Positions 52,531 through 60,319 of a stretch of 64,000 nucleotides of DNA are shown piece after piece (position 1 is the first letter of the stretch; every line of letters starts with the position of its first letter). The notes under the pieces were generated by a model, which was given only the letters and a program-made list of their open reading frames with translations, was not told the origin of the DNA and made no database searches. This DNA comes from Porphyromonadaceae bacterium UBA4277 (GTDB lineage Bacteria; Bacteroidota; Bacteroidia; Bacteroidales; Muribaculaceae), in the NCBI GenBank assembly GCA_002395965.1, contig DGVT01000121.1, positions 56,581 through 120,580 on the forward strand, written 5' to 3'. Both the position numbers and the translations under genes were made by a program.

Positions 52531-54093
52531 TTATTGCAAGTGCCATCGCTTGGTGATGATTTCATGTGGTGTGGGTGGCGCAAAGCCGGGTGGCGGTGCT
52601 TTAAGCTGGTGGCGAGTGTAGAGGGTGTAGAGCAGGTCGTCGCAGCGGCCGGTGTTGTTGCGGTCGTTGTAGTCCCACACGTTGTAGCCCCAGGCGGTGA
52701 GTTGTGCGTGATGTGTGGTGTCGGCCACTAAGACGAAGTCGGCCTCGCCGTTTTTCACGGCCTGTTCCTGAGCGCGTTGCATGGCAGGTGTGGCACCGTT
52801 TTGTCCGGCCCAGTACTTGCACCCGGGCAGTCCGCCGGCGGCTGTCTCAAAGCCGGTGCTGTAGATGTCCCAATAGATGACTTTGGGCTGCTCCACCTGC
52901 TGCATGAGATAGGCATAGCGGTAATAGGTGTCGCGGGCTTTATTGTGTGATGTGAAGAAGTTTTGCGGAGTGATGGCTATGCTCCAAGCCCCGGTGGCCG
53001 CCGTTACGGCAAGGGCTGCTGTCGCAATCACTGCACGCGGCGGGGCGCTCATGCGGCGGCTGCACAGCACAGCCACGGCGGTGATGCCGAAGTAGAGAGT
53101 CCATGTGCATGAGTTGTAGTAGTAGATCCACCAGGCGTTGGGCACGGTGCCGATGAAAAACCATGCGGTGGCTGTTATGGCCACCCATCGCTGGTGCTTG
53201 AACACTAAGGCATGCACAATGGCTCCGCCGGCGCACAGCAGCGGGAACAGGGTGACGATGTGGTGGTGGCGCAACTTGAGCAAGATGTCGATAATGGTGC
53301 CATTTTGGTGGCGCAGGTGGTGCAGTGTGTCGAAGGTGTTAATGAAATATTCCTGCACAAATGCCGTGAAATTGCCTGCCAGGGCAAAATATGCAGCCCA
53401 CGGCAGCAATGCGATAGCAAAGCCGGCTAATCCCCACATTATTGACTTCGATGGCGACAGGCCTTGTCGCTTGGCTGCCGGCAGGGCCAGCAGTGCAAAG
53501 ATTGCCGTCATGCCGGCAAGCGAGTATTTCATCATCAGCAGGCAAGCAATGCTCAGCCCGATGGCTGCGAGCGAGCGTCGCACGGCCGCAGCGGTGAGCC
53601 GGGGGGCTTGCGTGAGCAGTGTGGTGCTGTAGAGGCATAGCGCGATGAATGGTTGCGCAAAGTCTTCGGTTTTTATCTCTTCGTGAATATATGGGTAGAA
53701 GTAGGCTAAAGGCATGAGCGTGGCGCACAGCAGTGCCCAGCGCCTGTTGCCCGTCAGCAGTAGTGCCGACCGGTAGATGAGCCAAAGTGTGAGGGCATAG
53801 CTCATGCAGCTGAGCCAGAACACCCCGGTGTAGTCGTGCCGGCTGATGAGGTAGCCGGCACCGTAGATGAGCCATAGCAGCGGCCCTTTTGAGTCGGTGA
53901 AATCGACGTATGGCGTCATCCCCTCCATCCATGCCTTGCCGCACATGTAGAACCATGCCGAGTCCACACGGTTGAACAGGTCGTGCAGGTAGCTGTCGGG
54001 CGACACCAGTAGCAGGCATGCCGTTGCCAGCAGTGCCAGCAAGGCCGGTATGCGCCATTGGCAGCCGTGTGTCGTGGGGTGGTGATGACTCAT
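52531..54093 (-). CDS. Polytopic GT39/PMT-like membrane glycosyltransferase
   Basis: A 520-aa protein with about ten hydrophobic helices. The first extracytoplasmic loop has NRVDSAWFYMCGKAWMEGMTPYVDFTDSKGP, the acidic-plus-DSKGP motif of lipid-linked-sugar dependent GT-C transferases. C-terminal residues (about 400-520) form a periplasmic domain. It follows the GT2 gene after 10 bp on the same strand, so the two probably work in one pathway: GT2 makes a polyprenyl-phosphate sugar and this enzyme transfers it. The acceptor is unknown. Confidence 0.78.
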   Translation of the reverse strand: MSHHHPTTHGCQWRIPALLALLATACLLLVSPDSYLHDLFNRVDSAWFYMCGKAWMEGMTPYVDFTDSKGPLLWLIYGAGYLISRHDYTGVFWLSCMSYALTLWLIYRSALLLTGNRRWALLCATLMPLAYFYPYIHEEIKTEDFAQPFIALCLYSTTLLTQAPRLTAAAVRRSLAAIGLSIACLLMMKYSLAGMTAIFALLALPAAKRQGLSPSKSIMWGLAGFAIALLPWAAYFALAGNFTAFVQEYFINTFDTLHHLRHQNGTIIDILLKLRHHHIVTLFPLLCAGGAIVHALVFKHQRWVAITATAWFFIGTVPNAWWIYYYNSCTWTLYFGITAVAVLCSRRMSAPPRAVIATAALAVTAATGAWSIAITPQNFFTSHNKARDTYYRYAYLMQQVEQPKVIYWDIYSTGFETAAGGLPGCKYWAGQNGATPAMQRAQEQAVKNGEADFVLVADTTHHAQLTAWGYNVWDYNDRNNTGRCDDLLYTLYTRHQLKAPPPGFAPPTPHEIITKRWHLQ

Positions 54094-54103
54094 ATTCTGA
54101 GTG

Positions 54104-55054
54104 TTATTGGAATAGCTCGGTTTCGACGTTGTAGCGCGGACGATCTTTCACCTCGATGTAGATTTTGCCGATGTAGATGCCCACGATGCCCAGCCCGATG
54201 AGCACGCAGCCCCCGATAAACCACAGCGACATGATGAGTGATGCCCATCCGCTCACGGCACGCCCGGTGAAATAGGCCACCAGAGCATAGGCGAACATTG
54301 CCAGTGCAATCAGCGTGAAGATAATGCCTAAGCTGAGCACCATGCGCACGGGCTTGATGCTGAACGAGGTGATGCCATCCACGGCAAAGCTCATCATCTT
54401 TGCTAAGGGGTATTTGCTCTGGCCGGCCTTGCGCTCGCTGCGGTCGTAGTACACACACTCGCTGCGATAGCCCACCAGTGGCACCATGCCGCGCAAGAAG
54501 AGGTTGCGCTCGCGGTACTTGAGGAGCTGGCTCACGGCCCTGCGGCTCATCAGGCGGTAGTCGGCATGATTGTAAACCGATTTCACACCCAGACGTTGCA
54601 TGATTTTATAGAAAGCTAAGGCAGTGTTGCGCTTGAACCAAGTGTCGGTCTTGCGCTCGCGGCGCACGCCGTACACGATGTCGCACCCATGCTCATATTT
54701 TTCGATCATCAAGTCGATGACGTTGATGTCGTCTTGCAAGTCGGCATCAATGCTGACAATGATGTCGGCTTTGCTGCATGCGCTCTCCAGCCCTGCCATC
54801 AAGGCGTTCTGGTGTCCGACGTTGGCAGCCAGCTTGACGCCGCACACCTCGATGCCCTCACGGCTGTGCTGCTCTATCAGCGACCATGTGGCATCGGTCG
54901 AGCCATCGTCCACATAGAGGATTCTGCTCTCGGGCGCAATGAGCCCGTGGGCAGTGAGCTGCCGCAGCTTCTCGACCATGGTGGCCGTGGTGATGGGCAG
55001 CATGTCCTGCTCGTTGAAGCATGGGATGACGATATAAAGTATGTCCTGTTTCAT
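54104..55054 (-). CDS. GT2-family polyprenyl-phosphate glycosyltransferase (GtrB/DPM1-like)
   Basis: A 316-aa enzyme: cytoplasmic GT-A domain (about 1-220) with IVIPCFNEQD, ILYVDDGSTDATW, the DXD motif in SIDADLQDD, and QRLGVKSVYNHADYRLMSRRA, followed by two membrane helices (about 235-255 and 268-290). It is the DPM1/GtrB/ArnC type that charges undecaprenyl phosphate with a sugar. Start 55054 (MKQDILYIVIPCFNE) is preferred to an upstream Met at 55078, which would sit in the promoter. Confidence 0.9.
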   Translation of the reverse strand: MKQDILYIVIPCFNEQDMLPITTATMVEKLRQLTAHGLIAPESRILYVDDGSTDATWSLIEQHSREGIEVCGVKLAANVGHQNALMAGLESACSKADIIVSIDADLQDDINVIDLMIEKYEHGCDIVYGVRRERKTDTWFKRNTALAFYKIMQRLGVKSVYNHADYRLMSRRAVSQLLKYRERNLFLRGMVPLVGYRSECVYYDRSERKAGQSKYPLAKMMSFAVDGITSFSIKPVRMVLSLGIIFTLIALAMFAYALVAYFTGRAVSGWASLIMSLWFIGGCVLIGLGIVGIYIGKIYIEVKDRPRYNVETELFQ

Positions 55055-55075
55055 GACTCTTACTACTCTTTTGTG

Positions 55076-55083
55076 CAAAATTA
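55076..55083 (-). promoter_or_regulatory. -7 box of the two-gene glycosyltransferase operon
   Basis: Minus-strand TAATTTTG then C, 21 bp before ATG 55054. Confidence 0.55.
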
Positions 55084-55120
55084 CGAATTAATTGTGAATT
55101 ATGAGCCATGAATTTCAAGT

Positions 55121-55226
55121 TTCGGAATTTGAATTGAATTTAGCACACTTAGCAGCCGTTATGCAGCGGTTGCCAAATGTTTTCTTGGTAGTGCAATGAG
55201 TGCGAATTTTCTATGCGTGAAACTTG
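55121..55226 (+). repeat. 106-bp direct repeat, left copy flanking ART cassette 2
   Basis: Starts TTCGGAATTTGAATTG and ends TGCGTGAAACTTG. The copy at 56490-56595 has the same length and differs only at about two bases, within a small hairpin (GCAGCCG..CGGTTGC here). It lies just upstream of the cassette promoter at 55247. Confidence 0.9.
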
Positions 55227-55246
55227 CATCCCCGGAAAATTAACGC

Positions 55247-55254
55247 TAATTTTG
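55247..55254 (+). promoter_or_regulatory. -7 box of ART cassette 2
   Basis: TAATTTTG then C, 40 bp before the ATG at 55295, just inside the left 106-bp repeat. Confidence 0.5.
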
Positions 55255-55294
55255 CACATTGAGAGAATAGGTTAAACGTGAAAAAAGAATAGCC

Positions 55295-55516
55295 ATGTCT
55301 AATTTGGTGTTGGATAAAATAGAATACCTCATCTTGCTGGTGGCCGAATTTTCTGCTCTATGCAAAGTTACCGAGGCGCAAGCCTATCACTATCTGAGCC
55401 GGTATGGTGCCCTTGAGTTGTGCGATAAGCATTACAATATCATGCACACGCTTTCGGTTGACGACAATATCCAGACACTACGTTCCTATTGCCGGCGGAA
55501 AGGAGGGTCGCTATGA
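55295..55516 (+). CDS. DUF3791-like small protein, cassette 2 first gene
   Basis: A 73-aa protein: LILLVAEFSALCKVTEAQAYHYLSRYGALELCDKHYNIMHTLSVDDN. It has the Y-x-LHT-like ending (YNIMHT) of DUF3791. It overlaps the ART gene by ATGA. It is the counterpart of 15308-15568 but clearly diverged in sequence. Confidence 0.75.
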   Translation: MSNLVLDKIEYLILLVAEFSALCKVTEAQAYHYLSRYGALELCDKHYNIMHTLSVDDNIQTLRSYCRRKGGSL

Positions 55517-55983
55517 AACTTTACCACGGCACGATTGTTGATATTGAGCAGATTGATTTATCAAAATCCAGACCGAACAAGGACTTTGGACGTGCCTTTT
55601 ATCTTTCAACCGAAGAGGCTCAAGCAATGGAGATGGCTCAATTCAAGGCTGTATTTGAGGATGCAACGCCTATTGTTAACGTCTATGAATTTGACGATAG
55701 CCTGTTTGACCGTTTCCGTTGCAAACGATTTGAGGGGTACACAAGCGAATGGGCGCACTTTGTCTATGATTATCGCTCAGAGCCCAATGGACGCACCCTA
55801 CATGATTTTGACATCGTTTATGGCCCGATAGTTGATGACCGTATCGGGGCCCAAATCGCCCGTTTCAAGCAAGGTTACATCACGTTTGATGAGTTTCTCA
55901 ACCGCATTCGGTACATCAAGGGTATTACTTTCCAATATGCCTTCTGTACGCAAAGGGCTGTTGACAAATTAGTTAAGTTATGA
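55513..55983 (+). CDS. DUF3990 protein, predicted ADP-ribosyltransferase fold, cassette 2
   Basis: A 156-aa protein opening MKLYHGTIVD (H5), then DFGRAFYLS (Y30) and FDIVYGPIVDDRI (about 109-121), matching the same positions in the cassette 1 protein (169 aa). Overall the two are clear homologues (IVNVYEFDD versus ILSIYDFDE; FDIVYGPI versus YDIVEGGV) but diverged, so not a recent duplication. ATG 55513 overlaps the stop of the previous gene; a longer frame from 55489 would overlap it by 28 bp. Confidence 0.78.
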   Translation: MKLYHGTIVDIEQIDLSKSRPNKDFGRAFYLSTEEAQAMEMAQFKAVFEDATPIVNVYEFDDSLFDRFRCKRFEGYTSEWAHFVYDYRSEPNGRTLHDFDIVYGPIVDDRIGAQIARFKQGYITFDEFLNRIRYIKGITFQYAFCTQRAVDKLVKL

Positions 55984-56198
55984 ACGTGTCCAAAGCTGAA
56001 TATCAGAACATGAAAGCCGATATCGTGAAAGACATGATATTCAGGCTTATGGACGAGCATAGACTCTCCATGCAAGAGGCTTTTGATGCAGTCTATTCTT
56101 CCCGTTTGTTTGAGAAATTAAACAATCCCAGCACTGGCCTTTATTTCCAGTCCTCAGGATATGTCTTTAGTTACCTGAAAGACGAATTGGGCTATTAA
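55980..56198 (+). CDS. DUF3791-like small protein, cassette 2 third gene
   Basis: A 72-aa protein: KAEYQNMKADIVKDMIFRLMDEHRLSMQEAFDAVYSSRLFEKLNNPSTGLYFQSSGYVFSYLKDEL. It has the helix, YSSRLF, TGLYFQS pattern equivalent to YNSHTY, SGLRLMS in cassette 1. It overlaps the ART gene by ATGA. Confidence 0.75.
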   Translation: MNVSKAEYQNMKADIVKDMIFRLMDEHRLSMQEAFDAVYSSRLFEKLNNPSTGLYFQSSGYVFSYLKDELGY

Positions 56199-56307
56199 AA
56201 CTGAAGAATATCGCTCAAGTATGTCGATGCGAAGACGTCGAATCGTCCTTGCCCTCTCGTGTCCTGTTTTTCCAGCGCCATTGCCAAGAACTATGATACA
56301 AGAATTC

Positions 56308-56410
56308 AAGTTTATAAAAGTTTAGAAACTTGAGGATTAAGGATTGAGGGTTAAGGATTGAGGGTTAAGGAGTATGGATTAGGTAGTATGGATTAAGGGT
56401 TAGGCAGTAA
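56308..56410. repeat. Inverted-end relic plus degenerate tandem GATTAAGGGTTA-like repeat
   Basis: 56308-56331 reads AAGTTTATAAA directly joined to AGTTTAGAAACTT, the same two inverted ends that bound the hairpin element at 8910-9109, here without a core. It is followed (56332-56410) by 10-14-bp degenerate repeats built on GGATTGAGGGTTAAGG. No gene is present between 56199 and 56682. Confidence 0.6.
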
Positions 56411-56489
56411 ATTTTTTCATGTTTTTTCGTGAAACGAGCACCTTTGTTCACCACTCTCTACTCGCAACTCAGTGAGCAAGTTGACATCT

Positions 56490-56595
56490 TTCGGAATTTG
56501 AATTGAATTTAGCACACTTAGCTGCCGTTATGCAGCAGTTGCCAAATGTTTTCTTGGTAGTGCAATGAGTGCGAATTTTCTATGCGTGAAACTTG
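56490..56595 (+). repeat. 106-bp direct repeat, right copy flanking ART cassette 2
   Basis: Same 106 bp as 55121-55226 with about two changes, the small hairpin here reading GCTGC..GCAGC. The pair encloses 1263 bp containing the whole three-gene cassette and its promoter. It ends 50 bp before the -7 box of the GH3 gene. Confidence 0.9.
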
Positions 56596-56644
56596 AAATC
56601 ATGAATATTCTTTGCTGGCGGCATTGAAACTCGGGATTTTTCAG

Positions 56645-56652
56645 TATCTTTG
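56645..56652 (+). promoter_or_regulatory. -7 box of the GH3/NamZ locus
   Basis: TATCTTTG then C with a TTG 18 bp upstream (56624-56626); 30 bp before the ATG at 56683. Confidence 0.6.
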
Positions 56653-56682
56653 CGCGATAGTAACAATGTAATTCTTAGTGTA

Positions 56683-58956
56683 ATGAAATATAAAATCACA
56701 ATCTTTGCCATGGTGGCTGTGTGTGCACTGGCAGCCCGTGGTGCCGCTCCCCAAAATGAGCGCATGAACCACTTTATTGACGACCTGATGAGCCGCATGA
56801 CACTTCAAGAGAAGATCGGACAGCTCAACCTGCCGGTGACCGGCGACATCATCACAGGCAGCTCGGTGAGTGGTAACGTGGTTGACCTTATCGAAGCCGG
56901 TGGCGTGGGCGGCTTGTTCAACATGAAGGGCGAGCGTCAGATACGCCAGTTGCAAGACGTGGCAGTGAAGAAAAGCCGCTTAGGCATCCCGTTGATTTTC
57001 GGTATGGACGTGATTCACGGCTATGAAACGATATTCCCCATTCCGTTGGCGCTGTCGATGAGTTGGGACATGGATGCCATTCGCAGCTCGGCACGCATAG
57101 CTGCCCTTGAGGCTACTGCCGACGGCATCTGCTGGTCGTTCAGCCCCATGGTTGACGTGTGCCGTGAGCCGCGCTGGGGACGCATGAGCGAGGGGAATGG
57201 CGAGGATCCGTATCTTGGTGCCGCCATTTGCCGCGCCATGATAGAGGGCTATCAGGGTCAGGACCTTACCGACCGTGCCACCATGATGTCGTGCGTGAAG
57301 CACTTTGCACTGTATGGTGCGCCCGAAGCCGGCCGCGACTATAACACGGTGGACATGAGCCGTGTGCGCATGTTTAATGAGTATTTCGAGCCCTATAAAG
57401 CCGGTGTCGAAGCCGGGGCGGGGAGCTTCATGAGCTCGTTCAATACCATCGACTATGTGCCGGCGTCGGCCAATCGATGGCTCATGACCGAGGTGTTGCG
57501 CGACCAGTGGGGCTTTGACGGCTTTGTAGTGACCGACTACACCGCCATCAGCGAGATGATGAACCACGGCATGGGCGACTATCAGACGGTGGGTGCACTG
57601 GCACTGAATGCCGGTTGCGACATGGACATGGTCTCGGATGCCTATCGCACCACGCTCGAGAAATCACTCGCCGAGGGCCGGGTGAGCATCGAGACGATAG
57701 ACCGTGCCTGCCGGCGTGTGCTGGAGGCCAAGTACAAGTTAGGGCTGTTTGACGACCCCTATCGTTACCTCGATGCCAAGCGCCGCGGCAAGGAGATATA
57801 CACAGCGGCCAATCGTGCCGAGGCCCGGCGCATTGCGACTGAAACCTTTGTGCTGCTGAAAAACGACGATAATGTCCTGCCGCTAAGGCGTGAGGGCAAA
57901 ATAGCCCTTGTGGGGCCGTTGGCCAACACTCGTGCCAACATGCCCGGCACATGGAGCGTGGCGGCAACAAGCGACCGCTACAGCACCCTGCTCGAAGCCA
58001 TGCAGCGTGCCGTGAGCGGCAAGGCCGAGGTGCTATATGCCAAGGGCTGCAACGTGTGCTACGACGAGGAGCTGGAGAAGAACTCCACAATGTTCGGCCG
58101 CGAGATGCGTGACCCGCGCGATGCTGCTGTGATGCGCGACGAGGCCGTGCGCCTGGCGCAGCAGTGCGACGTGATAGTGGCTGCCATGGGCGAGCCCAGC
58201 GAGATGAGTGGCGAGGCAAGCTCACGCAGCAGCTTGACCATCCTCGATGCTCAGCGCGACCTGCTCGAGGCACTGCTCAAGACCGGCAAGCCCATTGTGC
58301 TGTTAAACTTCTCGGGCCGCGCCACGGTGATGAACTGGGAGGCAGAGCATCTGCCGGCCATCATGAATGTGTGGTTCGGTGGCAGTGAGGCTGCCGATGC
58401 CATTTGCGACGTGGTCTTCGGCGATGTGTCGCCCGGCGGCAAGCTCACAGTGACCATGCCTCGCAACGAGGGGCAGATACCCATCTATTATAACCATCTC
58501 AACACCGGTCGCCCTAATCCAAAGTGGTTTACCAAATACACTTCTAATTATCTCGATGTGCCCAACGATGCGTTATTCCCGTTTGGCTACGGATTGAGCT
58601 ACACCACTTTCAGCTATAGTCCGCTCACTTTGAGCAGCAATGCCATGACGGCCACGGGCAGTATCACAGCCAGCGTGACGGTAACCAACACCGGCAGCTG
58701 CGCCGGCGCTGAGGTGGTGCAACTCTACATCCGCGACATGGTGGGTAGCATCGCCCGTCCTGTGCAGGAGCTTAAGGATTTTGCCCGCATCCAGTTGCAG
58801 CCCGGCGAGAGCCGCACAGTTTCCTTCACCATCACCCCCGACAAGCTCAAGTTCTACAATTCAAATTTAGACTATGTGCTCGAGCCTGGCGACTTTGAGG
58901 TGATGGTGGGCACCGATAGCCGGCACGTGCAACGGTTGCCGTTCGCTGTGAAGTGA
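56683..58956 (+). CDS. GH3 family beta-glycosidase (BglX-like), secreted
   Basis: A 757-aa enzyme. Start 56683 (MKYKITIFAMVAVCALAARGAAP, residues 1-23) gives a signal peptide and is downstream of the -7 box; the earlier Met at 56650 lies in the promoter. It has the GH3 barrel (FSPMVDVCREPRWGRMSEGNGEDPYLGA, nucleophile Asp in VVTDYTAISEM), the alpha/beta sandwich (IALVGPLANTRANMPGTWSV) and a C-terminal FnIII-like domain (EVVQLYIRDMVGSIARPVQELKDF). It could be a glucosidase, or act on peptidoglycan sugars given the adjacent NamZ gene. It is clearly of the long BglX type, not the short NagZ type. Confidence 0.9.
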   Translation: MKYKITIFAMVAVCALAARGAAPQNERMNHFIDDLMSRMTLQEKIGQLNLPVTGDIITGSSVSGNVVDLIEAGGVGGLFNMKGERQIRQLQDVAVKKSRLGIPLIFGMDVIHGYETIFPIPLALSMSWDMDAIRSSARIAALEATADGICWSFSPMVDVCREPRWGRMSEGNGEDPYLGAAICRAMIEGYQGQDLTDRATMMSCVKHFALYGAPEAGRDYNTVDMSRVRMFNEYFEPYKAGVEAGAGSFMSSFNTIDYVPASANRWLMTEVLRDQWGFDGFVVTDYTAISEMMNHGMGDYQTVGALALNAGCDMDMVSDAYRTTLEKSLAEGRVSIETIDRACRRVLEAKYKLGLFDDPYRYLDAKRRGKEIYTAANRAEARRIATETFVLLKNDDNVLPLRREGKIALVGPLANTRANMPGTWSVAATSDRYSTLLEAMQRAVSGKAEVLYAKGCNVCYDEELEKNSTMFGREMRDPRDAAVMRDEAVRLAQQCDVIVAAMGEPSEMSGEASSRSSLTILDAQRDLLEALLKTGKPIVLLNFSGRATVMNWEAEHLPAIMNVWFGGSEAADAICDVVFGDVSPGGKLTVTMPRNEGQIPIYYNHLNTGRPNPKWFTKYTSNYLDVPNDALFPFGYGLSYTTFSYSPLTLSSNAMTATGSITASVTVTNTGSCAGAEVVQLYIRDMVGSIARPVQELKDFARIQLQPGESRTVSFTITPDKLKFYNSNLDYVLEPGDFEVMVGTDSRHVQRLPFAVK

Positions 58957-58999
58957 TGAATTACCGGTGCCGGCGTTTGACTATGCGGCGCAAAATGAT

Positions 59000-59007
59000 T
59001 AATTTTG
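59000..59007 (+). promoter_or_regulatory. -7 box of the DUF1343 gene
   Basis: TAATTTTG then CG, 32 bp before the ATG at 59040. Confidence 0.5.
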
Positions 59008-59039
59008 CGTGACCAAAGAAAAATAGGGAAGTTAAGAAT

Positions 59040-60263
59040 ATGAATAAACTGAGAGTTTTATTGACCGTCGCCCTTGCGGCAGTAGCCGTGAGCATGGTGG
59101 CTTGTTGCAATAAGGGAAATTGCAAGAATAATTCGGCCGTGAGCGATTCGTGCCCAGCCCAAGAAGTGGTTGTGGGCGCAGCGCGCACCGATGTGTATGT
59201 GCCGCAGCTCAAGGGCAAGCGCATTGCGCTGTTGAGCAACCAGACCGGCATCGTGGGCGACAAGCACACGCTCGACGTGATGCTGGAGCATGGGCTGGAC
59301 GTGACCACTATATTCTCGCCCGAGCATGGGTTCCGCGGCACAGCCGACGCCGGTGAGCACGTGAGCAGCAGTGTGGACGAGAAAACCGGCATTCCCATTG
59401 CCTCGCTCTACGACGGCAAGTCGAAAATCCCTGCTCGTGAGACGATGGACAAGTTTGATGTCATTGTCGTTGACTTGCAAGACGTGGGGCTGCGTTTCTA
59501 CACCTATTATGTGACGATGATTAACCTCATGGACGCTGCGGTTATATATAATAAGGATGTGGTGGTCTTCGACCGTCCCAATCCCAATATCATGACCGTG
59601 GATGGCCCCATACTTGACATGAAGCTCAAGAGCGGGGTGGGGCGGTTGCCCATTCCCACGGTGTATGGCATGACTATGGGCGAGCTGGCGCAGATGGCCA
59701 ATGGCGAGCACTGGCTTGATGGCGGAAAGACGTGCCGGCTCACTGTGGTGCCTTGTGAGAATTATACGCGGCATACGCGCTATCGCCTGCCGGTGGCTCC
59801 GTCGCCCAACCTGCCTAACATGCTCTCGATCTATCTCTACCCGTCGATGTGCTACTTAGAGGGGACCCCGGTGAGCCTGGGGCGCGGGACCGACTGGCCG
59901 TTCCAGGTCTATGGGCACCCCGACATGACGGGCTATGATTTCTCGTTCACGCCGCGCAGCCGCTTCGGAGCCAAGACACCGCCCTGCCAGGACCAGTTGT
60001 GCCATGGCGTTGACCTGCATGCAATCGACGAGGAGGCTGCAATAGCTCATGGCATAAACCTGGAGTATGTGATCGATGCTTATAACCACATGAAGATGGG
60101 CGATAAGTTCTTCACGCGCTTCTTCGATCTGCTCATGGGGCGCGCCGACGTCAAGCAGATGATAATGGACGGCAAGAGTGCAGCCGAAATAAAGGCAACC
60201 TGGGCAGGCGATGTGGAGCGCTTCAAGCAGCAGCGCCGGCCCTACCTCATTTATAAAGATTAA
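59040..60263 (+). CDS. namZ: DUF1343 lipoprotein, NamZ-type exo-beta-N-acetylmuramidase
   Basis: A 407-aa lipoprotein (lipobox VSMVAC, Cys about 22). The body has the family pattern: KGKRIALLSNQTGIVGD, TTIFSPEHGFRG, IPIASLYDG, FDVIVVDLQDVGLRFYTY, then SLGRGTDWPFQVYGHP and GVDLHAID. The family (GH171) removes terminal MurNAc from peptidoglycan fragments, and members are known in Bacteroidetes that recycle or scavenge MurNAc. It is flanked by the GH3 enzyme and an SSS transporter, which fits a salvage locus. The Cys-rich start (CCNKGNC) is unusual but still gives a clear lipobox. Confidence 0.85.
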   Translation: MNKLRVLLTVALAAVAVSMVACCNKGNCKNNSAVSDSCPAQEVVVGAARTDVYVPQLKGKRIALLSNQTGIVGDKHTLDVMLEHGLDVTTIFSPEHGFRGTADAGEHVSSSVDEKTGIPIASLYDGKSKIPARETMDKFDVIVVDLQDVGLRFYTYYVTMINLMDAAVIYNKDVVVFDRPNPNIMTVDGPILDMKLKSGVGRLPIPTVYGMTMGELAQMANGEHWLDGGKTCRLTVVPCENYTRHTRYRLPVAPSPNLPNMLSIYLYPSMCYLEGTPVSLGRGTDWPFQVYGHPDMTGYDFSFTPRSRFGAKTPPCQDQLCHGVDLHAIDEEAAIAHGINLEYVIDAYNHMKMGDKFFTRFFDLLMGRADVKQMIMDGKSAAEIKATWAGDVERFKQQRRPYLIYKD

Positions 60264-60319
60264 ATGCGGGTTTGTCTATTACTTATTACTTACCGCTTAA
60301 CAACTTAACACTTAATGAT

